A DNA stretch of 64,000 bases from Oxytricha trifallax. Taxonomy: Eukaryota > Ciliophora > Spirotrichea > Sporadotrichida > Oxytrichidae. The stretch is taken from positions 18,393 through 82,392 of the forward strand of contig ARYC01001994.1 of the NCBI GenBank assembly GCA_000711775.1, written 5' to 3'. Of this stretch, positions 10,020 through 20,736 are shown one piece after another. The number at the start of each line of letters is the position of its first letter. The first letter of the stretch is position 1. The position numbers were made by a program, and so were the translations under genes. Below the pieces are notes generated by a model that saw nothing but the letters and a program-made list of their open reading frames with translations, did no database searches and was not told the DNA's origin.

Positions 10020-11222
10020 GGCATTATATTTAATTTAAAATGAAATATTCAGCTTATTCATAAGTGGTAGTCCTAAAATAATGCAAAAATATAATGGCTA
10101 TGAAATGTAGCAACACATCTTGCAACTTAAGATAAATCGATAAGATAAGACTTATGATAATTAAAAATTATGAAGGCTAAAAAACATACTACTATTGCAA
10201 ATCTTCTATTTCAAAGTACTAAGATTAATCTTTTCAGAAATATTAAAACTTAAATGCGGTTAAAATCTTTCAAATTATTTGAGTGTAGTAATAAAGATTA
10301 ACAATATAAATATACTCATTATGATTTGTAATTACACTGTATATTATTAAAATTGTGCCACAAGTCATTCACTTGGCATACAGTATCTTTATAACACTAA
10401 ACATTCGAAATATTTTACAACTAGTAGGCTTGATTATTTTAATAATAATTCTTTCAAATTTGAACATTATTCAATTAATACTTGTCCTTACTATTTGTAT
10501 TATAGGATTAAACAATATAATTTTAAGTGCTATAACTTATTACTTGGGGTTTTGCTTTATTATGGAGCTTGATCACAAAATAAGTTAAATTCAAAATAGT
10601 ATGAATCAGAATAAGATGAAACTATTTTAAATAGCAGATTCCCATTTGCAAATTGAGTTATTTATTATTTTTTTAAGTCAGTATTTTGTAATTCTCCAAC
10701 CTTGTTTTTTTTCGAAGTTGTGCATTATTGCTTTTAAAATTGATTATCTTTCATAAATAATTATTATTTTAATTTGTTTTGATTCTGTTTTTTATAAACT
10801 AATCAATTAATTAATTATTTATTGGATGTTAGGAAAATGCTCTTATTTATTGTAAGTTATCGCCTAGCCAGCAATTTTGACATTTTTAATGTTTGACATG
10901 GCGTTTTAACTAATTTTTATAAATATAAATTTAAGAATTTTAGGCATTAGCTATCCACAGATCTTAATAGTATGAAAAATGCCAAACGCTTTAAACTAAA
11001 GGAAATATATATATTCTTTCCTGATAAAACTTCATTATAATACAAATAGGCAAAATATGAATTAATTGAAGATTTAATAGATATTTACTAACTCAAAAAT
11101 GTTTTATATTGTATTTTTTCAACATTTTCATGAATAGATTCAATAGGGCTTCATCAATTTTGCTTTATTTATCGCTTTTGCATATTTTTATTTTACAGTT
11201 TTCACTATTAACAAAATTAAAC
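10020..11222. other. AT-rich DNA between GC island and TBE copy 2
   Basis: The only notable item is a 77-codon frame at 10355-10588 that lacks TAA, TAG and TGA alike and would encode a very hydrophobic peptide with about three membrane spans (ILQLVGLIILIIILSNLNI, LVLTICIIGLNNIILSAI). The style recalls small mitochondrial complex I subunits, but I cannot match one, so it is not called a gene. Confidence 0.3.
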
Positions 11223-11384
11223 ATTCAAAACCCCAAAACCCTTTTAGTAGTTTGATTGAGTTTTTGATTGATAAAAGTGGACTTAAGGCATACTTTATTA
11301 GGGTTTTAATAGGGTTTATGTAGGGGTTTAATGTTTAAATATTAGTAATTTAAGTGAGTATAACAAGCGAGTTTTAAAAATATT

Positions 11385-12812
11385 TCACACAAATATAAGT
11401 TTAGAGTCATGTGGCATTTCTCTGAATTTTATCTTTCTTAGTTGATGTTTGATTGTTTCTATTGTTTGTTAATTCTTTAGCTTGGCTTGATAATAGTTGA
11501 GTATGCAAGTTCTCTGAGACCTCCATTTTTATTTATTTTTATCGAGATATTGTTTGATTCTCTGTTTAGAATCTCTCTCAACCCTGCAGCTAAAGTAATA
11601 GTTTCTTGGCATGTCACTCTTTATTATTATTACTGCTAGAGCCCAGATATCCCATTAAGTGTCTCCATCTCTCCAATCCTCTCTCTCTGGGAAATATCCA
11701 GGGGTGCCGTATACATTCCCTAATGCAGAGCCTTGCACTCTTTGAGCTCTGTTGAAATCAATAATATAAACTCAAAGAGGCTAAAAGTTCATCATGATGT
11801 TCTCTGGCTTTAAGTCTCTATGAACATAACCTAGCTTGTGAAGCTCTTCAATCCCCTCAACTATCTGCTATACTATCTAGCTAACTTATCTCTGACATCT
11901 ATTACCAGATAAGAATTCTCTGTAAGTCATTTCTAGTTAAGGAAGTCTGAAGGATACATGATCTTTACCAAGTAAAATTGCATCAAGCTAGATGATATGC
12001 CTGCACTCATTGAACTTTGCCTTTTAAAGAGCATAATACTCATTAGCAAATTCCATTTGGAATTGTCATCAGCAAGGAAGTAATTGAAAGGATATATCTT
12101 GTAAGCATATTAAACATCAGTAATGACTCTCTTCTCTATTTTATCTTCAAGAGTGAGGTAGCTTTCAAGACAAGAATCTAAGTCAATAATTTTTAATATG
12201 GGAATCTTCATTGCCTCTATTTTAACCATGATTTTATTGATCTCAGAGACTGGAAAGTTCTTGACTGCTTTCTTCATTTTGACTTACTTCTACACTTTAA
12301 CTCTAAGAGACTCCACTGGGTTTCTTGATCTTCTTTTTTAGAGAAATTTGTTCCCTGAAGTTTCATGAATAAATACAAAACTTTGATTTTGCTTTTTCTT
12401 TAAGTGTATTTTGAGGTCTCTAGTATGAGAATATGGCTTCTCACAGAATCCACAGACAAACTTCCCATCTTTCTTTTAATGCTTGAGATATAATCTTGGT
12501 ATATCTTTGTGTATATCTCTTAAATGTCTCTTATAAGTTGTAAGGGAAAATTTTATTGCATTCTTAGCATTAATAGTCAACTTTAGCTGGTATTTATTAA
12601 TACTCTATGGCGGGTTGTTTAACCTCCTCCTCAATTTGCACAGCTTCTTTGATGACGTCCTACTTAATTTATATTTACTGGTCAAACTTGTCATAAGTAG
12701 GCTCCCACTGAGTAAAAGTGTCTCTGGTCTCTACTTTTCTTGGTTACTGGAATGATAATTTTTATTGGCTTGATCCAAGTAATGCCGCTCTTCTTAACAG
12801 GTTAGCGCTCAT
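11385..12812 (-). pseudogene. TBE 57-kDa zinc-finger/kinase gene, frameshifted
   Basis: ATG to TGA spans 476 codons, like copy 1. The N-terminus reads MSANLLRRAALLGSSQQ and matches copy 1 in style (RRAPLLGAGQS). The first C2H2 finger begins QCQECNKIFPYNL and then loses frame; in the next frame RHLRDIHKD and a second finger, FVCGFCEKPYSHTRDLKIH, follow. The kinase part keeps HRDLKPEN, then IIDFNRAQR (DFN in place of DFG), YGTPGYFPE and WDIWALAVI. Several in-frame TGAs lie in the middle region. It is divergent from the 22-kDa gene across the foldback insertion. Confidence 0.8.
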
Positions 12813-13469
12813 TTTAGTTTTCTCATATATTTTATTATAATAATTATGATATATTTTTTGGAAAATAGAGAATTATAACAATTTGATTAACAATATTAAA
12901 AATAATAAAAATGTCTGATCAGAATGTGGAGTGCCACTCACTAATATTATCAAAATACAATTGATTTGGGAAATTGTGAAAATAAAATAAAGATTCAAAT
13001 TATAATTATTTCTAACTGCCAGTAATTAGAGAGGGTTACAGATCAAATTAGATTCACCATACATACCGTTAAGTCTAAAGTGGCCGGATGCTTAAAGATG
13101 CTGATCGGTTTCACACATTTAGTTTTTTTTAATTTTTGGCAGATTTGGCAGGCTAATCTCATAAGATTCCTCGTGTATTATAGGGCGATTTGGCGGATTT
13201 GGCAGGTTTGGACAGTAGATTTAAAGATAATTATACTTTTATTTAAAATTAATTTAAAATAATAATATATTTAATAATCAAATACTAATTAATTTAATTT
13301 ATCTGAAATTTGGCACATTTGGCACCTGCCAAATTCTACAAAATGAAGATTAGTGATTAAAGATGTTTAAGTGTGATTAATATCAAGTTTTAATTACTAA
13401 TTATGAGAGAATATAGTGTGAAAATATAATATATGGTTCTGAGAGTAGAGAGACACAGAGTAAGATAAT

Positions 13470-13869
13470 TATGCGAAAAAAACAGCTGCGAAAAAGATGT
13501 ACATTCTGCTGTCTCACCACTTTTGATGTTGAAGTATCTGAGTTCGTATTGGTTGTTCTAGACGCCAACATGTCTGCGATACTGGGTATTTCTTGGCACT
13601 TGATGTACGTCTTAGTAATGTACTTGAGATATCTCTTGCTGAGTGGAATGCTAACTAGCACAATACCGTTGAAGCAGCTCTTTGAGTCGGTTATTGCGCA
13701 ACCGAGATTGCTCACCTTACATTTTACCTTGCACCCGTAACCCTAGCGTATTTCCGGAGTCGTTGAGCACATTAACGTTGTTCTCTATTGGGAGCTTGCA
13801 GTTGACCAGGAACTTCAAATTGATATTCTTTGCGTGCTTGTGACCTATCTTAGAGATTTGCTTGCCCAT
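13470..13869 (-). pseudogene. RPL22: Ribosomal protein eL22-like gene, frameshifted
   Basis: From ATG 13869 the minus strand reads MGKQISKIGHKHAKNINLKF, then LVNCKLPIENNVNVLNDSG and LRVQGK, matching the start of eL22 (LKF..DC..PVE, RIKV.GK). Two frame changes later it continues VSNLGCAITDSKSCFNGIVL, then VSIPLSKRYLKYITKTYIK, the hallmark eL22 segment (PFSKRYLKYLTKKYLKK), and finally NNQYELRYFNIKSGE, the conserved eL22 C-terminus (YELRYF). Order and spacing are those of the roughly 120-residue protein. eL22 is a large-subunit ribosomal protein. The frame changes (near 13715 and 13555) mean this copy is dead, or that tiny eliminated segments or introns interrupt it. It lies in the loop of a foldback element inside a TBE, so it looks like a captured host gene. 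Confidence 0.8.
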
Positions 13870-14403
13870 TTTAGCCTTTCGGGGTTTAAATATAAATTAA
13901 TATAATTATTTAGAAAAAAGCGACTTTTAGTAATTAAAACTTGATATTAATCACACTTAAACATCTTTAATCACTAATCTTCATTTTGTAGAATTTGGCA
14001 TGTGCCAAATGTGCCAAATTTCAGATAAATTAAATTAATTAGTATTTGATTATTAAATATATTATTATTTTAAATTAATTTTAAATAAAAGTATAATCAT
14101 CTTTAAATCTACTGCCAAACCTGCCAAATCCGCCAAATCGCCCTATAATACACGAGGAATCTTATGAGATTAGCCTGCCAAATCTGCCAAAAATTAAAAA
14201 AAACTAAATGTGTGAAACCGATCAGCATCTTTAAGCATCCGGCCACTTTAGACTTAACGGTATGTAGGGTGAATCTAATTTGATCTGTAAGCCTCTCTAA
14301 TTACTGGCAGTTAGAAATAATTATAATTTAAATCTTTATTTTATTTTCACAATTTCCCAAATCAATTGTATTTTGATAATAATGTAAGTTACAAAAAACA
14401 TAT

Positions 14404-14569
14404 CTGAAATTATTTTTTTTATAGGTTGTACCTGGTAAGAGTTGTTGTGGTGCTTGACGAAGACTTCACAAGGGGCTGCAGTGACAAGGCAAAGGAAGCA
14501 TAATACTAATCTGAATACGACGAAGTTCAATACATTGGAAGAAGTGAAACTGATTTTTAAGATTTCCAT
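14404..14569 (-). CDS. Candidate short first exon with signal-peptide-like start
   Basis: From ATG 14569 the minus strand reads MEILKISFTSSNVLNFVVF, then RLVLCFLCLVTAAPC, a basic start and a hydrophobic core ending in a plausible signal-peptidase site, then EVFVKHHNNSYQ. At 14432/14431 a donor CCAG|GTACAA opens a 28-nt GT-AG intron ending TTTCAG at 14404. It lies in the unpaired right portion of the foldback insertion. No family is recognised and no clear downstream exon is seen. Confidence 0.3.
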
Positions 14570-14886
14570 TTTCTATTGCTGTTATTACGAATCATATTAT
14601 TGTTAATCAAATTGTTATAATTCTCTATTTTCCAAAAAATATATCATACATGATATATCTACGTAGATAAACTATTATAATAGAGTATAAGAAACTTTGC
14701 TAGATTCTTTGCTGAGAGATAAGAAAATTAACTAACCATAAAAGACTGTAAGTTGACATTTTTTATGAGAATTTTATACATTTTAGTAAATTAAAATACT
14801 CCTTATTTAGTAGTAAGATTTTAATAAACTTAGAAATGATATTCATAATTTTAAATTTCATTACATTTCTAGATAGAGGAAGGAAG

Positions 14887-15677
14887 ATGGAGTCTATGAA
14901 TGATGCAATGAAGAGAATTTAATCTCAAGATTTAATTGGAAAATTTCGAAGTAAAGAGGACTTCTATAGGTACTTGGTTTAGCAAGGTAAACTTTTAACT
15001 AATACTAATAAATTAACCATAGTTGATTTGTTCTTGCCAACACAGGAGGGAACAAAAATATCATTCTTAAAAGCATTGCTAAACGAAGAGAAAAAAGCAT
15101 TTAAGACTAATGAAATAAAGATTATAGAGATACTTAACTACCCTGAAATATTAGTAACAAATCTCTATGATAATGCTATGAGTGATCCAGATGTTGCTCT
15201 CTACCTTCCATCAAAGCTATAACTCTCTAATAAGTTGCCAGAGAGAAACTTCTTCTTTGGTGTCCTTACAACTCTGAAAAATGAGTACTTAAATGAAGTT
15301 ATTTAAGAAGCTCACAAGAAACGCTACAACATCTCTCCTGAAGAAAGAGAGAAGCAAGGAATAAAAATAAGCGACACCTGGCTCTAGGAACTAGAGAAGC
15401 ATCCATTCATCTCAAGCAAGTTTCCCCTTCTAATTTTATAGAAAAACCTGGTACTGCTATATGCTTTATGAAAGAGCGCAGCAAGTTAAACAGAGAGAGA
15501 AATTCTCAAGTAAAGCATGAATTTAGTAAGTGACTCTTCAAATATTTCTAAAAGCCAGATGAGATGAACATAGATGCAAGAACTGGATTTAAGAGAAGAA
15601 ACATGGGCCCAAGCAAGCCTTAAGAGGAAGAAAAGAAAGAGAAGCCAAATCTATTTACGGGCAAATTTAATATGTGA
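14887..15677 (+). pseudogene. TBE '22-kDa' gene with 26-nt intron, one TGA
   Basis: ATG 14887 to TGA 15675-15677. Removing the 26-nt intron at 15416-15441 (GCAAG...TTATAG, a GC-AG intron at the same place and phase as the GT-AG intron of copy 1) leaves 765 nt, exactly 255 codons. Conserved blocks: QSQDLIGKFRSKEDFYRYL, TKISFLKALLNEEKKAFKTN, NYPEILVTNLYDNAM, ERNFFFGVLTTLKNEYL, KKPGTAICFMKER and KRRNMGPSK. The single lesion is TGA at 15531-15533, where copies 1 and 3 have AGA. Otherwise the frame is open throughout, which supports the intron model. Its 3' end is 6 bp from the convergent transposase gene. Confidence 0.85.
15416..15441 (+). other. 26-nt GC-AG intron in TBE copy 2 22-kDa gene
   Basis: GCAAGTTTCC start, TTTTATAG end, same length, position and phase as the GT-AG intron of copy 1. 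Without removal the frame ends after 17 more codons and the conserved C-terminal half is out of frame. Confidence 0.7.
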
Positions 15678-15683
15678 ACTTAT

Positions 15684-16733
15684 TCATTCGTTTAAATCTA
15701 AAACTTATTTATATACACATAATCTCCCTTCTCTTGCGCATACTTTAGCTTTATAATTGCTGACTTTCTTAACACCACTCTTAATAAAATCAACTGTATC
15801 TATCTTCATATCGTGCATCAAGTGATATAGTAGAACATTCTTGTAGTGGCCTTTTAATAGGCTCCAATATAATTCAATTCCATTGAACTGAAGACTGTAG
15901 GGAACATTAAATATAGGTGTTATATTTAGCCTTTCATATTCTTTCCTTGTGTCTTTAGTTTTATAAACAGATAAGTTATCTACAAACAGAATATTCTCTT
16001 AGTCGGCGTACTTATCTCTAAGCTATTGTAGGAACTTAATGTATTATTAGGTCTTTCTTGAGCGAGGATGGATAACATAAGTCTCGAGGCCATTATCTTC
16101 GCTTATTCCACCAAGTATTGCATGAAGTTAAACCTTAACCTTTTAATCATTTACTTAAATGTTGCTATATCTTTTATACCAAAACTTTTATATGAAGGTA
16201 TTAAACGTGAATACTGCCTCATCAGCGTGTATGAACTTAATGTTATTAGTAATAGTCCTCTGCATTTAATCGAATATATAATTTAAATTATCCTTATAAA
16301 ATGGAACATTAAAGTCAATCACTCTCTTAATGCGATTGACTGTCTTGTAAGATATTCCGTTCTTTTTATATATGTTCGCTATAGATTAAGCAGAGATATG
16401 AAGCTCAGGAAATTGGCGATGAAACATCACAGCTCTCTAGGCCAGAGAGAAGTGAGCCCAGTATTTAAGAGTTTTATCATTAATAAGATAATCAATATGA
16501 TGCTGCTAAAATTTTAGAGGTCTTTTAGGCTTAGAATTAAGCTGCTATCTCTTTAAATTCAATGCTAATAGACAGTGAGACCTCACAGTTGCTGGAGATT
16601 TATGGAGTAGCCTTGCTATAGACGTATAATTCAGAACAGGCTTGAGTTATTCACTATATTCATCACATCCATATCGCAACTTAAACAATAAATCTATATA
16701 CTCACTGTCATAAACTGACCCCAAACCTCGCAT
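15684..16733 (-). CDS. TBE 42-kDa DDE transposase, intact
   Basis: A full frame of 350 codons (349 residues) from ATG 16733 to TGA 15684, with about fifteen in-frame TAA/TAG codons and no TGA. It is a Tc1/mariner-type DD34E transposase: the N-terminal part (residues about 10-135) should bind the element ends; D171 lies in HADEAVFTF, D252 in ILFVDN and E287 in FNGIELYW, with 34 residues between the last two. Homologous to the damaged copies at 6833-7904 and 34924-35933. In Oxytricha, TBE transposases are reported to take part in developmental DNA elimination. Being the only intact transposase here, it could act in trans on the other TBE copies. It converges with the 22-kDa gene. The ATG is chosen because it aligns with the copy 1 start and lies just inside the terminal repeat. 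Confidence 0.93.
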
Positions 16734-16764
16734 ATACTCACTTAAATTACTAATATTTAAACAT

Positions 16765-16861
16765 TAAACCCCTACATAAACCCTATTAAAACCCTAATAA
16801 AGTATGCCTTAAGTCTACTTTTATCAATCAAAAACTCAATCAAACTACTGAAAGGGTTTTG
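16765..16861 (-). repeat. Right terminal inverted repeat of TBE copy 2
   Basis: Complement of 11226-11325 (shared AATAAAGTATGCCTTAAGTC block). It ends GGGTTTTG, one telomeric repeat shorter than the left end, followed by ATT. Confidence 0.88.
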
Positions 16862-16968
16862 ATTGCTACTCAAGTTATTCTCATTAACTCATTTATTTAT
16901 ATCATTTTATGAAAGAATACCTTTTATTATAAGTTTCATTCTCTAATTAATGTTATTTTTATAGCGAA

Positions 16969-17508
16969 TCAAAGTTATGATAATTAAGTAGTATTGAAGA
17001 ATATTTAATTAAATGTATTTAGACACATAGCTTATTTTTATATATTATCTAATAATTACTTATAATTTGTGTTGAATATTACAAATATCCTTTATTTTCT
17101 ATAAGATATGCTATATATATGTTGAATTAAATGCAATAAAATCCTTATTAAAACTGGATGATAAGATTTGATTTATAATGCCTAAAGTATTTTACCAATT
17201 TGTAATAGAATGTCCAATTAAATTAAATCCAAATAATCATCACAATATTCGAATTTATCTACTTCTATTTTACAGGTCATCATATTGATCTTATATTAAT
17301 TCATTTATAGGTATTTTGTTGTAACTTAATTTACCATTAATACATTATTCTTTAATTTAGCTTCAATAGTTACGAGTTTATTGACATTTGAGTTGACCTT
17401 ATTGCGATCAAAAGGAAGATGCATGGTCTGATAATTATTGATATTTAACTTACTTTTAGATATTTCCTTCGGCAAAGTTATTTACTTCTAGTTTATAGAA
17501 CTATGTAC
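16969..17508 (-). CDS. Candidate 179-codon ORF
   Basis: An open minus-strand frame between two TGAs. Its upstream two thirds have mixed-charge stretches (MHLPFDRNKVNSNVNKLV, TIEAKLKNNVLMVNQV, KIEVDKFEYCDDYLDLIQL); the rest is Leu/Ile/Gln-rich. No family is recognised. A frame of this length is not rare by chance in AT-rich DNA with a single stop codon, so the call rests on composition only. It lies just outside the right end of TBE copy 2. Confidence 0.3.
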
Positions 17509-17820
17509 TCAAGTTAATTATGCATTTCTTAAGGTTTCTGTGAATCTTCAAAGAAACTCTTCTACAGCTGAAAAAATGGCAGCATTAATACCAGAATTCA
17601 TTTAATCAATCTGCTGTGAAGAGTGGCAGCTAACAAAAGCACTCAAATCACTTTGATTAAATGAACACAATCAGTCCTGCATAGCATTATGATATTAGTG
17701 AGCATAAATAAGCATTTAAAAATGAATAGGCTAAAAGGATATGGCATCTTAATATTGGATGAATGAACGCGAAGGAATATAATAAATTAATGAGTTAGAA
17801 TTAAACATTTATAATTAATA
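17490..17820 (+). pseudogene. Decayed coding stretch
   Basis: One plus-strand frame reads VSVNLQRNSSTAEKMAALIP, then SICCEEWQLTKALKSL, a TGA, LNEHNQSCIAL, and on through three more TGAs to DMASQYWMNEREG. The protein-like composition with several TGAs in a constant frame suggests an old gene fragment that has decayed. No family is recognised. Confidence 0.3.
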
Positions 17821-18173
17821 ATAAATTTAATTGATATATTTAATTTATAGTAATCCCCCCCCCATTAATAAAATTAAATATACAAATTAATATAAGTTGT
17901 TGATAATCTTTTACAATTGCTTGAAGCATTTATATTCGACGTCAAATTAATGAATCTACAAACTGACTACTGTCTTTTGAATGATAGAAGAGTATTTAAA
18001 GGACTCTGTGTTAATTGCTTATAGCTATACACAGGAAAAAATAATTGCACTATAAATTATTTAATTAATTTTAAGAAATATGTTGAAATAATAATTTACC
18101 TAAGTGATTAACTAGCTAACTGACTAAGTTGAAATAATTAAAAATAATATTATAAATATTAATGTGTTAATAC

Positions 18174-18400
18174 ATTATTAATATAGATTATTTAAATTGG
18201 GAAATTGTAATTTTTAAATATAAATTTAAATTTAACTAATTTAAACAGCTACTAATTGCATGAGGTTTAAATAGAATTTTAAATAGTAAGTATAGATACC
18301 CCCCATGCGCCTGGAATTTTTTCGAATTCCAGGCACATGAAAATCGAACCTGGAATTCCAGGAACAAATCTGAAATTCCAGAAGTATAACTGGAACCAAA
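18174..18400 (+). repeat. Left terminal inverted repeat of element A
   Basis: Starts ATTATTAATATAG and includes ATACCCCCCATGCGCCTGG and three GGAATTCCAG-like palindromes. The complement is found at 23728-23818 plus 24054-24167. Confidence 0.8.
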
Positions 18401-19049
18401 ATTTTGTTTAATAAAATAGAATTATTTTATATAAAAAATTCATTGAAATTGTTATGCATAATATTATTCAAATATTAATTTAAAAAGCAAAATATAAATT
18501 ACTTTTTACCATATATATTCAAATTCATATTAATTTGTAACATGATTAAAATTAAACAACGATTACTATTGTAGGAATACATTAGATATTTAGAAAACAT
18601 AATTCATTAAATTAATATTAAATCTAAATATTGGTAGTTAAAATAGACGGGTAATCATGACATATAATAGGAAAACATTTTTTGTCAAAGGCTCTGCCAT
18701 GCATATGCCTTGAGATACCTATAAGTTATATCATGATTTATTGACGATAGGGTGTAAAATTCTTAAATTATAAACTAAGTTTTAACAATAAATAAATCCT
18801 TTAAAGTTCCATCTTATGATGGAGATAGATAAATTATAAAAATCTGAGAAAAATAGGTAGGTTGATATAATTAATCAAGAATATAAATTAATTAAAAATG
18901 AAGCTGAATGAAATAGAACTTCAAAAATTATAAAAAATAATATGCCTTTTAATGTTTCGTGATAAGTAATATCATTAATAATCATGAGTTTTTGCTACAG
19001 TAAAATAAATTTCCTCATTATTAAAAATATCTGAAAAGACAGTATAGAT

Positions 19050-19927
19050 AATAAAACAAAGAATTAAAGGGGAAAAAACTAGCTAAAATAAGATTAAAGG
19101 AAATAAAATAAACTTTAAAGATTAATAATTAGCTTATCTGATTTCAAAAGAAACTTTGAAGGAATAGATGTTGCTCTCTTTAAAATAAAGAACTATAGTT
19201 TTCCATAGACAATTTCCAGAATAAAAGTTGTCACCAACGACTTTATATTGAATTTATAAAAGTCATGGGATTAGGTTTAAGGAATCTAGGACTGACTATA
19301 ATTTGACAGAGCATAAAAGACAACTTATAAAACAAGATTTATTAAGAGTTAAAGACGAACTAACTAAAATCATTTGTAACAAATAGAATATTGTCTATTT
19401 AGATGAAGCTATATTTAAAGCTCATACAATAACTTATAAAACTTGGGCCAATAAATACACAAATCAGACACTATTTAAGGAAGGTACTAAATTGGACACA
19501 TTGGCTGCAGTGGTTATCATTAGCTCTAAGTTTGGACATGAAGGATTCAGAGTTGTGCAAAAGTCAATTAAAATTGATGATTTTTTACAAGTAATTCAAG
19601 AATTAAATGCAAACTATGAATCAAAGCCTTTGACAATATTTCTTGACAATCTAAGAGCACATCACTCCAAAATATTCAAAGAACAGGTTGAAGCTAATGG
19701 GTGGCAACTCTTATATAATGCACCTTACTCTTCATAGTACAATTGTATAGAGAATGTATTTTCAAGAGTCAAAAGGGTATATAAAAAAAATATTTAATTA
19801 AGCATTAGTTTAAAATCACAAATAAACAAAACTTTTTATCAGTTGTAAAATCAATTAAGTCAATTGACAAAAATGATTGTCAAATTAGTGAAAAACATTG
19901 TTTAAGTTTACTTAATTAAAACTAATG
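19050..19927 (+). pseudogene. Element A transposase (DD34E), frameshifted
   Basis: The catalytic half is continuous: IVYLDEAIFKAHTITYKTWA gives the first Asp, DTLAAVVIISSKFG follows, FLDNLRAHHSKIF holds the second Asp and NAPYSSQYNCIENVFSRVK the Glu, with 34 residues between the last two. This is the Tc1/IS630-type DDE fold. The N-terminal DNA-binding part (about 19130-19280) is in a different frame, and the last 25 codons shift again (NDCQISEKHC matches NDCVNGEKYC of element B). Two frameshifts, so probably inactive unless small introns explain them. It ends about 57 bp from the convergent 22-kDa-like gene. Confidence 0.85.
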
Positions 19928-19983
19928 AGTTTATTTAAAGTTAAGTTTATTTATTAAAAATTAATCATACATAAATATTTATG

Positions 19984-20736
19984 TCATTAATTCATTTCCA
20001 TTCTTTTTGCTGGAGGGCTCCTCATTATCGTGTTGTCTTCCCTTGAGAACATATTCATTTATGTTTACCTCATTTAGTTGTTGTTGCTTAAATCGACAGT
20101 GTTAGAGATCTCACAGCGCTTTCGTTTTTTCTGCTGCTTTCGACCTAATGTCTTAATTTTGAGCATTGAGAGTGCTTTACCCTTCTTTTCTATAAAGACA
20201 TAAATATTTATGTTAACTTACTTGAAAAGTGAGGGACAGACTGAATTTCCCTTAAAAACTCTTCACTTATTTAAATTGACTCCCCTTTTTATTCTTCATC
20301 GAGGATCGTATTTCTAGCAGCACACTGCGACATAACCATTTATGTCAACCATTCGTTTTTGATTGTTCCCAGGACTCCAAAGAAAAAATACTTGTCTGGA
20401 AGATCCTTGACCTCATCATATATACCCAAGTACCTGTTGAGCGCTTAATCTTGCTTGGCATATTTGAATATGTTCGCGACACTGAGTTCAGGATAGTTTG
20501 GTACGTTGAAATAAATGACATCTGCTGATTTAAGTAGCTCTTTGCGAGTAGCGAGGACATCTTTTATAAATTTCATGCTAGTCCGCTTATATGAGGGCAA
20601 ATGGTATCCCACTATCATGGTTAAGCTAAGATGACTTACGTGAATATTTTAAGTGGTTGTACCAATTCTACTTAGTATTTAGGCTCCCGTCTAAGACCCT
20701 TGAATTTATGTTCACGATATTTTGTGATGACTCCAT
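19984..20736 (-). CDS. Element A homologue of the TBE 22-kDa protein, three small introns
   Basis: From ATG 20736 to TGA 19984, removing introns 20612-20639 (28 nt), 20190-20221 (32 nt) and 20042-20068 (27 nt), all GT...AG, leaves 666 nt = 222 codons with no internal TGA: an intact 221-residue protein. Core blocks parallel the TBE 22-kDa protein: TRKELLKSADVIYFNVPNYP (TBE: FKNNEIKLIEIQNCP), PDKYFFFGVLGTIKNEWL (TBE: RDFFFGVLGTIKKDYL), then EEFLREIQSVPHFS where the second intron lies, at the place and phase of the TBE intron. The C-terminus is very basic (GRKQQKKRKR), a likely nuclear localisation signal. Function unknown; its conservation in both families points to a role in transposition or nuclear import. 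Confidence 0.82.
20190..20221 (-). other. Intron shared in position with the TBE 22-kDa intron
   Basis: GTAAGTTAAC...TCTTTATAG, 32 nt, phase 1, following HFS. It contains the palindrome ACATAAATATTTATGT. The element B counterpart is at about 57369-57401 (GTAAGTATGC...CTTAATAG, 33 nt). Confidence 0.75.

Larger units (their letters stand above)
12846..14652. mobile_element. Foldback insertion with eL22 gene in its loop
   Basis: The inner arms 12945-13400 and 13928-14382 are inverted copies of each other, about 455 bp and nearly identical. Outer arms 12846-12902 and 14601-14652 also match inversely; 14383-14600 on the right has no partner on the left. The 527-bp loop (13401-13927) carries a ribosomal protein eL22-like sequence. 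It sits in the intergenic region of TBE copy 2, so it landed after or within that TBE. No transposase of its own is seen: a non-autonomous foldback element. Confidence 0.85.
11226..16861. mobile_element. TBE copy 2, with intact transposase
   Basis: Bounded by telomeric inverted repeats (left CAAAACCCCAAAACCC, right complement CAAAACCC, one repeat short) and flanked by ATT at 11223-11225 and 16862-16864. Of the 5636 bp, about 1.8 kb is a foldback insertion (12846-14652) in the divergent promoter region. The remainder, 3.8 kb, has the TBE gene set. It is well diverged from copies 1, 3 and 4, so it is a different TBE subfamily. The transposase gene is intact; the 22-kDa gene has one in-frame TGA and the 57-kDa gene is broken. 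Confidence 0.92.

Noticed and set aside
10355-10588. 77-codon frame free of all three standard stops, very hydrophobic, resembling a mitochondrial complex I subunit (nuclear copy of mitochondrial DNA)
   Set aside because: No specific subunit could be recognised and flanking DNA shows nothing mitochondrial; left as a note only.
13471-13740. Plus-strand 89-codon frame in the foldback loop
   Set aside because: It is antisense to the recognisable eL22 sequence.
20325-20349. A GT-AG sequence (GTTGACATAA…GTCGCAG) in the element A 22-kDa-like gene that looks like a fourth small intron
   Set aside because: Removing it breaks the frame, while reading through gives NEWLTQMVMSQCAARN, which aligns with element B (NEWLTQIVMSQ) and with TBE (KKDYLREIIEEA). 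It is coding.
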